Shown here piece by piece: positions 10,874-21,406 of a stretch of 64,000 nt of DNA. The translations under genes and the position numbers were made by a program. Positions within the stretch are counted from its first letter, which is position 1, and each line of letters starts with the position of its first letter. The notes beneath the pieces were generated by a model that saw only the letters and a program-made list of their open reading frames with translations, was not told the origin of the DNA and made no database searches. The DNA comes from Lytechinus variegatus (lineage: Eukaryota > Echinodermata > Echinoidea > Temnopleuroida > Toxopneustidae): positions 18,990,725-19,054,724 of the forward strand of contig NC_054748.1 in the NCBI RefSeq assembly GCF_018143015.1, written 5' to 3'.

Positions 10874-11666
10874 TGTCTCGCCTGCATATTGCAGTCATGA
10901 AGAGAATGTATGTCAAAACTATGCTGTATGACTTCCGAGGCTGTCAGCAGTTTAGGGGGTGAATTGTGGTTCTGACAGTTTACATATGCAATAATGCTAT
11001 AGGCCTACTTTATCCCTAGGAAATGAGATAACACTAAGAATGTTGTTAATACTATGAAGTTACATGTATAATGACTTCCATGGAAGTAAGGAAATTAATG
11101 TTAGTGAAAAAGAATGTAATTCATAACAATGTGAGTGAAAACTTTGACAGCTTTTCTATTGTACCTTTGGCAAATTTGTGTGAATATTATAAATGGTGTC
11201 AAGAACTATAGCTCATTAAATAAATAACAACAACAGCTTTTAAAGAATAAACAAGTAAAATACAAAATCTGGTTCAAGTATAGAGAGTACTGAGTTCTGA
11301 AGTAAAATGTTCATTGACCTTTGACCTTAATCAAATTCAACTCACATTCGAACTTGACCTGCACCTTCAAAAGATGGACCTCTTGTATGAATTTGGCAAT
11401 CCCACCTCGAAGCTGTAGAAAGTTATTGGGTGTACAACATAGCACAGTGCCAGTCATGGAAAGTTCATTGACCTTTGACCTTATTCAAATTCAACTCATA
11501 TTCGAACTTGACCTGTGCTTTCACGAGATGGACCTCTGGTATGAATTTGGTGATCCCACCTCGAAGCTGTAGAAAGTTATTGGGTGTACAACACAATTGT
11601 TGACGACGACGCCGCCGACACCTGAAATAGTGATACCTATGTCTCGCTCCGCTACGCAGGCGAGAC
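10874..11666. mobile_element. 0.8-kb dispersed repeat with inverted ends
   Basis: The ends are exact inverse matches, GTCTCGCCTGC at the left and GCAGGCGAGAC at the right. The interior carries two copies of TTCATTGACCTTTGACCTTA followed by a diverged block with GTAGAAAGTTATTGGGTGTA, about 160 bp apart. It is related in style to the repeat at 12081-12860, with the same GACCTTTGACCTT core and a GCCGCC cluster near the right end. No coding capacity is seen. Confidence 0.6.
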
Positions 11667-11689
11667 AAAAACCGAAGGAATTATTTTAA

Positions 11690-12075
11690 TTACAATAATA
11701 ATAATAAGAGGAAGAAGAAGCAGAAGAAGAAGGAGAGGAAAAAGTAGAAGCGGAAGAATAAGAATAATAATAAGAGGAAGAAGAAGAGAAGAAGAAAAAG
11801 AAGAAGAAAAAGATGAAGAAGTTCGAGGAAGAACAAAAGGAGGAGGAGGAAGAAGAAAATAAAAAACGAAGGAATTATTTTAATTACAATAATAATAATC
11901 TAAATAATAGCATGCTCCTTCTCCTATGGATCATAAAAATAAAAATAATAATAATTATAATAATTATAATAATGATAAAATATGCTTAATGATAATAATA
12001 ATAATAAAAATAATAATAATGATAAGAAGAGGAGGAATAAGAAGAGGAAGAAGAAAAAGAAGAAGAATAAAAGAA
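11690..12075 (+). repeat. Purine-rich AAG/AAT simple-sequence tract
   Basis: Long runs of GAA, AAG, GAGGAA and AAT units make the plus strand almost all purine in parts. The open frames are low-complexity. Confidence 0.85.
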
Positions 12076-12080
12076 AACAA

Positions 12081-12860
12081 GTGGAATGCTCTGGCAGTCT
12101 CACCGGCATCACGCGGTTCAATATAGCAGCAGTTCTGACTTTGAATACTACTCTAACTCGCACAAGGTGTTCAGTGATACATGGTTACTCTTATGTCCAC
12201 TTTTTATGAACTAGACCAATAAACTTACAGAGATATGATGGTTATTCAACAAAAAAAACCCAACATGGCCAAAGTTCATAGACCTTACATGACCTTTGAC
12301 CTTGATCATGTGACCTGAAACTCGAACAGGATGTTCAGTGATACTTGATTACTCTTATGTACAAGTTTCATGAATCAGATCCATAAACTTTCAAAGTTAT
12401 GATGGTAATTCAACAGATACACCCAATTCGGCCAAAGTTCATTGACCCTAAATGACCTTTGACCTTGGTCATGTGACGTGAAACTCATGCAGGATGTTCA
12501 GTGATACTTGATTAACCTTATGTCCAAGATTCATGAACTAGGTCCATATATTTTCTTAGTTATGATGACATTTCAAAAACTTAACCTCAGGTTAAGATTT
12601 CGATGTTGATTCCTCCAACATGGTCTAAGTTCATTGACCCTAAATGACCTTTGACCTTGGTCATGTGACATGAAACTGTAATAGGATGTTCAGTAATACT
12701 TGATTAACCTTATGTCTAAGTTTCATGAACTAGGTCCATATATTTTCTAAGTTATGACATCATTTCAAAAACTTAACCTCAGGTTAAGATTTGATGTTGA
12801 CGCCGCCGTCGCCGTCGGAAAAGCGGCGCCTATAGTCTCACTTTGCTTCGCAGGTGAGAC
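12081..12860 (+). mobile_element. Dispersed GACCTTTGACCTT repeat, uninterrupted copy
   Basis: It starts at GTGGAATGCTCTGGCAGTCT and ends at GCTTCGCAGGTGAGAC. Inside, a module of roughly 150-180 bp recurs about three to four times: TTCATTGACC, ATGACCTTTGACCTTG, TCATGTGAC, AGGATGTTCAGTGATACTTG and TCATGAACTAGGTCCATA. Near the right end is GACGCCGCCGTCGCCGTCGG. A second copy in reverse at 49824-58275 is split by later insertions. It has no coding capacity. Confidence 0.7.
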
Positions 12861-12934
12861 AAAAATGAAGGAATGATTTTAATTACAATAATTATAATAA
12901 TTAATCCAAATACTAACATGTTACTAGTCCTATT

Positions 12935-13140
12935 GATCATAATAATAAAAAAATAATGATAATGATAATTATAATAATAATGAGAAAAATAATACTTAAT
13001 GATGACGATAATAATAATGACAATAATGATAAGAATAATAATGATAATAATAATATCAATAATAATAATAATAGTAATAATGATAGTGATAATAATAATA
13101 ATAAAGATAAGAACGATGATAATAATGATAACATTTGAAT
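12935..13140 (+). repeat. AAT/GAT simple-sequence tract
   Basis: Imperfect AATAAT and GATAAT repeats; the Asn/Asp-rich and Leu/Ser-rich open frames here are low-complexity artefacts. Confidence 0.85.
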
Positions 13141-13429
13141 AAATTCCTTTTTTTTCATTTCATTAAGAAAATTCAAAGAAAATGTATTTATCTTTAGTCA
13201 ATGACAAATAAAAAGTAGACATTTCAAGAATCATATTTTCATCTATAAAACTATATTTTCATAAAAATTATTCAATACACAGGAAACATCTTCAAATGTA
13301 CACAATTTTTTCACACATAATTTTCTTTAACCTGAATAAATCATTGTGCATTTTTTTATCAATAATGTCCAATAAATTCTAAAAAAAAACTGTGGTGTCA
13401 TTGACTTTTGTACAAGTTTTTCAACATTC

Positions 13430-13975
13430 ATTAGTGTTGTTGGTGTTGCCGCTGCTGTTGTCATCATGGTTGCTGGAATTTATTTTCTTTTTGCTGCTGC
13501 TCTTGGTGTTGTTGGTGTGATTGTTTCATTGCTGGTGCATTCCTACTGATGTTGCTCAAGGTGTTGCCTGTGTGGTTGCTCTTGTCATCGCTGCTACTGC
13601 TGCTGTTTACAAGTATGGCTGTTGCATCCCCTGATGCATTTATTGATGTTGCCGCTTGTGTTGTTTCCTGTATGATTGCTTAATCCTTGACATTGGCTTT
13701 GTTTCTACTGTCGTTGTCGCTACTGCTGTTGATGTTTACCACTGTGGTTGTTGCATCTCTTGATGAAGTTATTTATGTTGCGCGCGATGTTCCCTGCATG
13801 ATTGTTGGAGCTCCTGCTGCTGTTGATGTTGCCAATGTGATTGTTGCATTTCTGCTGTAATACATGTAGGTATTTTTGCTGTTGCTCTTGATGTTGTCGG
13901 TGCGGTTGCTGCATCTCTTATTGCAGTTGAGGTTTCGGCTGCTGATGCTGTTGTTGCTCCTGCTGCTGTTCATGT
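13430..13975 (+). repeat. TGY trinucleotide-rich tract (TGTTGC/GCTGCT)
   Basis: About 550 bp of imperfect TGT, TGC and GCT units. Longer words such as TTGTTGCATCTCTTGATG and CTGCTGTTGATGTT recur at irregular spacing, so this is a degenerate minisatellite of mixed period. Reverse-strand frames are Gln/Asn-rich and are artefacts. Confidence 0.75.
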
Positions 13976-13984
13976 TTATTGAAG

Positions 13985-14940
13985 TAACTGAAATGGAATT
14001 AATTTATAGAGCATGTGATATTTTATTAATAAAGATATTAATTTCCATGATTATTGATACCAAAGTCATTTATTCCTAATTTAATTTTCGCTGTTAAAAT
14101 TCTGCGAAAAATCTCACTGCTCATTGATTATGAAAATTTATGCGTAAAATCATAAGTTTGCTCTAATAGACCAGTTGGTAGTTACTTCGTGGACAATTTT
14201 GGTCAAATGACCTTTCATTTCTTTCATCATGATAGGCAGATTTCAAAGCAAGGTATTACGTAAGCTTGCCTTACATAGCAGGATGAAGAAATTGAATAGA
14301 CCAGGTGACTAGAATAGCACACAAATGAACACGTAATTAAGGCATTTGTTGCATTCCTACTTTGAATGCATATCTTAGCATGTTGCACAATGTACTTTGC
14401 AAACTGTGAAATACCAGTCGTTCGTGGAAGCATTGTTGTTTTTTGTGGATGAAAATGAAAATGACAATTCAAAAGAATATATGAATAATCAAGACATCAA
14501 AGTTGGTGCTTATCTCATTAGATTTTAAAGCACCATGTCACTTTAGTACAAATGACCTTCTTCTGATCATGCATAGAATCTTTTGATCATGCGCAGAAAG
14601 GAACTACGAACTGGCTTATTAATAAAATAAAGCCCCTAAAATGCTCATTTTTGTTTCACATACTCTAGATAGGCATCTGATCAAATTTATTTTTCAAAAA
14701 TGTACACATCACATTTATTTTCTTATGTATTCTATTGTTTTCTAAATTTCTTATGTATTTCTTTGTTTTATGACTTTTTGCTTTTCATTGTGTTTTCAAT
14801 GGAAATTTACGGGGACTTTATTTTTACCATAGACAAGATAAAATTAAATGATTTTAAGCAGTAAAAGGAAAAAATAATGATACATTTTATGAATTTTGGC
14901 TAAAAACACTATTTGCATTGGATTTGTACACAAATTCATG
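13985..14940. other. AT-rich interval, no gene seen
   Basis: No recognisable gene, RNA or element. Short AT-rich open frames only. Confidence 0.4.
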
Positions 14941-14954
14941 TTTTTGAGCAATTT

Positions 14955-15140
14955 TGGGTCTGCATGCACTTACGAAATGTTGCGTAATTTCGGAAACGCG
15001 TACCTGGGGGTCACAATTTTGGTCTCAAAAGTTGCGCGAGAGTCTTGAAAGTAAAAAGTCAGCGAGCGACATATTAAAAAAACTTTGAGCAGCTGATTTA
15101 TCGCGAAAAATGTCGACCCCCCCCCGTCTTCTTAGGGTTA
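14955..15140. repeat. Dispersed repeat, copy 2
   Basis: This is the second copy of the repeat at 1-200, in the same orientation: TGCATGCACTTACGAAATG, GTTGCGTAATTTCGGAA, TTGGTCTCAAAAGTTGC and GAAAGTAAAAAGTCAGCGAG. It ends in a C-run and TTAGGGTTAA. The middle differs more than the first 110 bases. Confidence 0.7.
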
Positions 15141-15828
15141 AACAACCAAAAAAAAAATGCATAAGAAAAAAATTAAAATGTACATGTATACATAATTGAT
15201 TTTAATGACTTGAGTTTTTCTCATTAATACCAAAATAAAGGGAGTCAAAATCCAAAATTATCACATTTGTTTTTTATTTCGTGATTCAGAACCAACCTGC
15301 TGATTTCTGAAGTGAGTGCACAATCTACAGGCAAGATCCTGAGCCACCCCCCCCCCCCTACCAAGATCATTTGAATAAGTGAGGTTTAATGACTGCTTTT
15401 GTAGTCATTAAATTTATCTGATTTATACAGGCCTACAAGAGATATAAAAAAAATTGTGTTCTTTTTTGGGTAATTTTGCAGTGTTCCTAGCTGACAAAGC
15501 AGAGGGTGATGGTGTGTGGGGGTTCTAATAGGAATGCAGAACAATGGAACATTCATTTACTACTTTGGCAATAGAAAGCAAGTCACAGCATCTAGCATTG
15601 ATTGATATTGGATGTTTTACAACTGTCCAAGAAATATCTTCATTAATCATTTAAGCATCTAAGCACTTATTATCTTATAGACTTATAGATGTCACTGTTT
15701 TCAAATATTGACTGCTAGAAGACCAAATAAAGAAGAGAACAGTACTGGTAATTTATTTTTTTTTTAATGTGACTACTTTCTTCGCCAAAGTGAGGCAGTC
15801 ATACTTAAGAGTGTTTTAACTTACAAGT

Positions 15829-15937
15829 GACATCACATTTCCTGCCTTCTTGTCTGGCTCTCCAAAACCTTCAACCATTTATACTTGGGTAACTTTGTAT
15901 CTCGCATCCGTCTGAAAAGTTTGGGTGAAGCCTCCAC
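15829..15937 (-). CDS. Candidate 3' exon B of an unrecognised spliced gene
   Basis: On the minus strand a good acceptor, a pyrimidine run ending in TTCAG, precedes 15937. The frame that starts at the first base (GTG GAG GCT) stays open for 34 codons to a TGA at 15833-15835. It reads VEASPKLFRRMRDT, then a Lys-rich stretch ending in SQTRRQEM. A donor-like GTAAGT follows at about 15828. The peptide has normal protein composition and is not low-complexity. It joins in phase with the exon at 18620. I do not recognise the family. Single-exon evidence from sequence alone is weak. Confidence 0.35.
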
Positions 15938-16293
15938 CTGAAGGAAAAAAGAGTATTAAACTAATTAAAATATTTGCCACAATCTTGTATTTCTTCTCAC
16001 ATGTATATGTACATGTCTAAAAACAGGAAATAAAACATTTTTTGATTACCAGACCTCATATAGAAGGGGGTAAACAAAGGGTTCAAGCTTTTATTATGTT
16101 AATCAAAAATAAAAATAGTAAATGACATGCTCTGGCTGAGAAACTTAGAGAAATTATTCCTCGTAATGTAGCTTGTATGTACATACACATGAGCAAGTAG
16201 TGAAAAATGGATTGAGGGGTGTGAGTAGGGGCTACGCAAACAGAAGGGGGGGGGGGCTGGGGTCGCATGTTAACTGTAGAGTTTTTAAAGTGA

Positions 16294-16407
16294 GCGACCA
16301 TGCAAAAAATCATGACCAAATGGTAATTTTTTTGTTTTTCAGCTCCCGCACTGTTTTCCAAAACCATGTACAAAAATAACCATCTGGATGATTTTTTGCA
16401 TGGTCAT
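16294..16407. repeat. Short foldback with perfect 18-bp arms
   Basis: GACCATGCAAAAAATCAT at 16296-16313 is the exact reverse complement of 16388-16405. Complementarity continues imperfectly inward through CAAATGGT and ACCATCTGG. It is probably a very small MITE or a fragment of one. Confidence 0.6.
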
Positions 16408-16575
16408 GGTCTTTCATGTCTATGTAATGTCTACATTACAAACTGACTTTAAAATCTGGTACAGTGCGATTTCATTATCATTGATGTGGGTTTTAATGAT
16501 TTAACATTCTGCAACCTAAACAATATCCTTCATTTTTTTGTCATCATTATAGCATTTTACTAGTCTACATGTTAC

Positions 16576-16705
16576 CTGTGGTTGCATTTCAATCTCAGTG
16601 TTTCTTCACCCACTGCCAAATCTTCTGCCACATGTTCATCAGATTGGCCCCTGGCACATTCCTTGCTGTAGTAGACCAGTCAGAGCCAAGCTCTCTAGTT
16701 CCAGT
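16576..16705 (-). CDS. Candidate exon A of an unrecognised spliced gene
   Basis: On the minus strand an AATTTCAG acceptor precedes 16705 and a CACAG|GTAAC donor follows 16576. In the frame that joins the exon at 18620 it is open for 36 codons to a TGA at 16595-16597. It reads TGTRELGSDWSTTARN, then NMWQKIWQWVKKH at the end. The remaining 19 bases would be untranslated or, if the exon is skipped, absent. Exon A and exon B (15937) both begin in phase 0, so skipping exon A would swap the C-terminus. No family is recognised. Expression is not shown by sequence alone. Confidence 0.35.
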
Positions 16706-17270
16706 CTGAAATTAGAACATTAATATTACATTGATATAACAAAGAAATATGTAGATTGACACAGTGATCATTGAAAAATATTGCACTTTCTATGAATATT
16801 GTTGACATTTTATAAAGGGGAATGATTCAAATATACCAATCATTTTTTTTTCTTGCTGTATTATCCTGAAATTTCTAGAATTGACCAACAATCGGTCAAC
16901 AATTAATTCTTGTTAATTCACATAATTTCCACTTGATTATAAGCAAGACAGTCATTAACATATTAATCATACAAATAATTAAACATTTTTGTCATTAATA
17001 TATTTTTGAATTAAAATAAAAGTTTTTTCTAACCCAATAGCACATGGATACCTTGCTGGTTTAATTTACTGGACTTTGTTCAATAGTACTTTATTATGAG
17101 ATTCAAAGGCAAAAAAATACTTGGGCTTGATGAGATCCATTGCATATTCCCCTTTATTTTTGTTTTAATGAATGGACCTTTAAGTACCTTTACGTGCTAT
17201 TTAAGGTTAGGTTTGACTAGATCTAGACTCTAACTTTATGTGGTACGATAAAAATGAAAAATAAAATTGA

Positions 17271-17474
17271 AAAATTGAAGAGCCCCGACTGGGGGATTTC
17301 GCATTGTAAGTCCCATAATGGTGGCTGCACGATAGCTAGACAGCTGGCAGCTGTCTGTTTCAAGGAGTTTTTAAACATTTTTTTTATTTCTCATACACAG
17401 ACGGCTTGCTATTGTGCAGCCACCATTAGGGGACTTACAATGCAAAATCCCCCCGTCGGGGCTCTTCAATTTTG
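17271..17474. mobile_element. Small MITE with 65-bp inverted ends
   Basis: The left arm AAAATTGAAGAGCCCCGACT then GGGGGATTTCGCATTGTAAG pairs with the right arm at about 17405-17474, which ends in GGGGCTCTTCAATTTT. Both arms include a matching TAATGGTGGCTGCACRATAGC. The loop contains a further short palindrome, CAGCTGGCAGCTG. It is non-coding and the arms differ at only a few positions, so it is not very old. Confidence 0.75.
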
Positions 17475-17479
17475 TCTTT

Positions 17480-18610
17480 AATGAATAACAATTTTGAAAA
17501 TTAACGCGACCAAAATGCAAATTTATATTCCCTCTTGGCAATAATTCCCCAAAACGGAGAAAATTGAAGTTAAAAGGAACAAAACAGTGACTTACCTCGG
17601 CTGTCGCGCAAATTCACTTCCCCTTTTTATCCGATCTTAAGTACGTAAACATATGGCCATTGAGTCCCCTGTACAGATCGCGCTAGAACTTCGGTCTCTG
17701 TATTTGGTGAGTGAAGCCAACGGAGTTCAGCTGAACAACCAGCAAAACAGGGACCGAAGCTTTTGGTCTACTGCCACGGGTGCACCATTTAAAACTTATA
17801 ATATCTAGATTTTGATTGGGTGTGAACGCACCTCTGCCACATAACTCCCCCCTGAATCCTCGCCTGCTGTCGAGTGCCTCCATTTCGTTTGACTTGTGTT
17901 CGCTAAGCCTATATGCTAAATAAGTTGAGAATGTCCAATTTATCACTCACACTATCAATATGTGATTTAGCTCCTGTCCAATTCCAATGACTGTAACACA
18001 GAATTGGGATGGCCACATTGGATTTGTGTACATCTATTGCACACGCTGGTAATCGAGGATATCCCCGACCACACCGAGCAACAAAATTAATACAAAACCA
18101 AAGGAAAAGAAAAATTATGATTTTTAATATAGAATGTCAGGCCAAATCGTGGTTTTGGGAACCACTCGTAGATTTGTGTACAAGCACTTGTGTACAAAGT
18201 GAATGGAGGTGGAAATAGGGTAGTGCGTGCGCGTGTGACTGAATAAAGCGCTGCTGTATGACTATGACTATGAAGTGAACGATGGTTCCCTATATCACGA
18301 TAATGCCGAATGTCATAAAGGTAAAACAATATAAAGATTTCTCTTAGCAAAATTACAGCCCTGTGTGGATCATAAAAACGTGTATGGACAGGGTCGCGAT
18401 GGGTCGTTGTGTGGACCTCAGTCAGATACTTAGTTCTGCAGACACAGAAACACGGGTATGGGACTAGACTGGATTATGTACTGTCAAGTTTGTCGATCGT
18501 ATCGACAGGGTTCCTGCCAGAAGATTATCTTTTCTTGTAATTCAATTGATAATTACGCACCACAAATTATTCATCACCTTACATATAATATGAACGACAT
18601 TTTGAATGGT
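17480..18610. other. Interval between candidate exons, no confident gene
   Basis: A minus-strand donor-like site, CCGAG|GTAAGT, lies at 17597 behind about 100 bp holding short ATG frames. It could be an untranslated first exon. Otherwise I see nothing: no domain and no clear element ends. Confidence 0.3.
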
Positions 18611-18619
18611 TTTACTTAC

Positions 18620-18712
18620 GGTAAAATCCTCATTCACCTCTCCGGTGACCTTCACTTCTGCTAATTTCTTCGTTTCATTTCGAATCGTCGCGGCGAAAAC
18701 ATCAAACAAACT
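18620..18712 (-). CDS. Candidate 5' coding exon of an unrecognised spliced gene
   Basis: The minus-strand frame is open for 31 codons, from just after a TAA at 18713-18715 to a consensus donor ACC|GTAAGT at 18620/18619. It reads SLFDVFAATIRNETKK, then LAEVKVTGEVNEDFT. The composition is protein-like, and the end is in phase with both candidate downstream exons. There is no in-frame ATG in the open part, so a start in an upstream exon, or a different frame, must be assumed. The exon is a little CpG-rich. It lies just inside the GC-rich inverted block at 18795-18985. I do not recognise the family. Confidence 0.3.
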
Positions 18713-18794
18713 TTACATTTTTATCAAAACTTTGGGAGTGGGCGTGGCCTAATTAGTCAGCGAACCTCGTTCAAGACGCGACGATTTGTAAAAT

Positions 18795-18985
18795 AAAAAT
18801 GTACTGAACGCGAAGGTTCGGGAAAAGCCCCCCCGGTTGTGCCATTTGGGGGCGTTGTCGACACTGACGCGCCCTAACGCTCCCAACGCACCCTTTCGGC
18901 CAAACTGGGGGGGGGGCTTTGGACGAATCTTCGCGTTCGCGTTGACGCACCCTAACGCGACAGCACCCACCCTTTCGACATAAGC
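18795..18985 (-). repeat. GC-rich inverted-repeat block, right copy
   Basis: This is the inverse partner of 10234-10400. Read on the minus strand it gives CGAAAGGGTGGGTGCTGTCG, GTTAGGGTGCGTCAACGCGA and ATTCGTCCAAAGCCCCCCC, then a second, diverged module. The two blocks are about 8.7 kb apart, outer edge to outer edge. Confidence 0.65.
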
Positions 18986-19111
18986 CAAATGTCGTAACTT
19001 TTTTTTAATTCACATCCGATTTGGATGAAATTTTCATCGTTATGCTTGTTAGATTTTTTTTTCTAATTGATTCACATTAACGTTTTTCTGGGGTAGACGT
19101 GACCTTTAATA
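18986..19111. mobile_element. MITE, right part
   Basis: It reads AAATGTCGTAAC, CACATCCGATTTGGATGAAA, ATTTTTCATCGTTATGC-like words and ends TGGGGTAGACGTGACCTTT. This is the inverse of the left MITE end at 9767. The two parts bracket the 9.3 kb insertion. Confidence 0.6.
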
Positions 19112-19260
19112 ACACCCAGTTAATGAAAGACAACACACTTAACGAGTTGTTCAGTTTACTTTTCCTTTACATCCTATTTCTAAATCCATTTCTGATTTGA
19201 TTCACCGATTTTCGACAAAGACTGTTTTTTATGAAGAGCTATTGTCAAAAGATTTTCTGT
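19112..19260 (+). repeat. Right half of the interrupted repeat unit
   Basis: AATAACACCCAGTTAATGAA, AGACAACACACTTAACGAG, and ATCCTATTTCTAAATCC match 37385-37460 and 38931-39000 in order. They directly continue the unit that breaks off at 9766. Confidence 0.7.
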
Positions 19261-20134
19261 GTTATAGAAAGCGTCTGTGAAATGATTGTGAGAATGCTCT
19301 AATCAGGTGCGTTATAGGGAGAATACGGAAGAACGCCTTACTTGGATTTTCTTTATTTGTTTCAATTATTTTCTTCTTATATATAATTTCTCTCTTTGGT
19401 TTATATTTCTCGCTTATTTCCCACCTTTTTTACTCTCCCCTTTTCTACCTAATCCCTGTCTGTGTTACCTTTTCCATTTTCCCTCCTATTTACACACTTA
19501 CAATGTTGGATAACATACTGTCTACTGTGCTGGGTAATGTACGTTGGTTATTATATTCTAGGCAATTATCAACAAATTGAGCCAATTCATTACCCAATTA
19601 TTAGTTTTAATTTCCTAATATGGGCAGATTTTGACCAATAGTTGTGTGGACAGTATGTTGTCCAGGGTTTTTGTCCAACTATTCTAAGAGTATCTTTCCC
19701 TCCTCTATCTTTCTTTGTTTGTCTTTTTTTCTCTCCTCTATCCACTTATTACCATTACAACTATCTCACTTTCTTTCCTACCCTGGTTATCATACAAAAT
19801 AAGCCTACATGTAAATCAGTCACATTTTTAACATTCTTGGATTAAAAAAAATAAAAGATTTCATATATTGAAAAAAATACACAAAGCGGAAAGATGATAT
19901 CATCGGCTTGCTCAATGCATAAGACATGTAAGACGACATGTATATATATAAAAAAAAACCTGTTTCACCGAAATGCTGCAGAATCCAAAACATCATATCA
20001 ACGTTGTTTTCCTTGTACGTTTTAGATGAGATTTCCAGTATGTTCTTTGTTTAATTTTCCCTTATTATTTTCTTCAAATCCTGGAGTATCACCCACTTTA
20101 AGAACTTTGAAATATATTGTAGTCATCAGTTGAT
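19261..20134. other. Pyrimidine-rich interval, no gene seen
   Basis: Blocks of C/T-rich sequence lie at about 19390-19500 and 19685-19770. Between them, TAGGCAATTATCAACAAATTG and related words, and GGACAGTATGTTGTCCAGG, suggest a worn palindrome: CATACTGTC at 19513 faces GACAGTATG at 19650. No coding evidence. Confidence 0.4.
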
Positions 20135-20410
20135 CAGGGGCGGATCCAAGGGGAAGGGGCACAGCCCCTATTTTGGGGCAACCAACAGGAAAGGGTATAG
20201 AGAGAAATGCTTAAAAACAGAAAGAAAAGTAAAAAGGAGGTTACATACCCACGCCCTCGTAACGGCCGGCCAGACCCCAAGGCCTACTTGCAGTGGTACC
20301 CCATTTCCTTGGTTCACATGAAAGCAAACCACGCTACCGCACCTGATATGTTTTAGTTGATATTATACAAACACAACTTAATCATCACTAAAAAACGTTA
20401 TTTTTTAATA

Positions 20411-21278
20411 GTTTAGGAAATTAGGATTGTCAATTTCCTAATTATGTAAATGGAAAAAAGGAAAGATTGTGTCCTACCTTATATACGCCTACGATTTAAC
20501 TGATGGAAAGGATGGCAGAGCAGATAGATATCACCTCACTGACAGTTGCCGCTCAAGTATTGCACAAGTCCCAAATATATTTACAATTTACAAAAGTATA
20601 TGAAATGCAAAGTATAGAGGGTAGAAATCACAGTTGCAGAAGTATATAATTCGCGAAGTAGCAAGGCCTCACTAAATGCAGAGAACAGACTTCAAGAGAT
20701 GTGATTTAAGTAGAGGAAAGCAAAATAAATATGTAGAAGAGTAAATTGTAGGATCTCTGGTGGGCATGTGCTCCACAAAAGCAGGCTGACGTTGAGATGT
20801 TGTCAGAGCGAAGACAGAGAGTAGAGTGGTGATGTGGCAAAGTAGCAAGTTGGTTTTTGCCAGCATCACAAAAAGAGGGGGTATGAAAGACCACACCCAA
20901 AAGAGAGACTAAAACCAAGTTGAAAGGAGAAAGTGAGAGAGAGAGAGAAGAAAGAGCATCTGTGTAGTGATGCAGTATGAGTGCAGTGGGGAGCAAGGCC
21001 AGAACAATAAATCAGGTATATTAATGCCAGGTTGCCTTGCTCCAAGTCCATTATGTAAAAGTGAAAGGAAGATGTTTGTTTGTAAGATTTAGGCAGAAAA
21101 TATGCATGCAGTAGAAATGCACTGCATTTGACACAAACTGTAGAAGAGAAATTTACATGGAAATAAGACAGAGAATATAGGCTTATAAAATTATGTTGAC
21201 ATATGAATGAAAATATATACAGGAAAATAGTATGATATATACATGAAAATAGTATGAAGATATAGTCAAGTCACTACA
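20411..21278 (-). repeat. 3' LTR of the CsRn1-type element
   Basis: On the minus strand it begins TGTAGTGACTTGAC next to the polypurine tract and ends CCTAAAC. It is almost identical to 25599-26466. The two-base uncertainty at the ends comes from the short target duplication. Confidence 0.9.
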
Positions 21279-21406
21279 GTAGCTCCCCCCTAGATTTGTA
21301 CAGAATAAAAATGTAACAAATCGACAAGGGAAAGTAAAAGTGCACTTGGCTATATAAAAAGTAAAGTATGAAAACTGGAAACACAAGCAGTGTGTTGAGA
21401 AAATGT

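Noticed and set aside
13720-13973. Gln/Asn-rich minus-strand frames, prion-like at first sight
   Set aside because: They are the reverse of a TGY trinucleotide tract with no start context or domain.
9767-19111. A complete autonomous DNA transposon
   Set aside because: Despite inverted ends there is no transposase-like frame; it is kept only as a composite insertion hypothesis.
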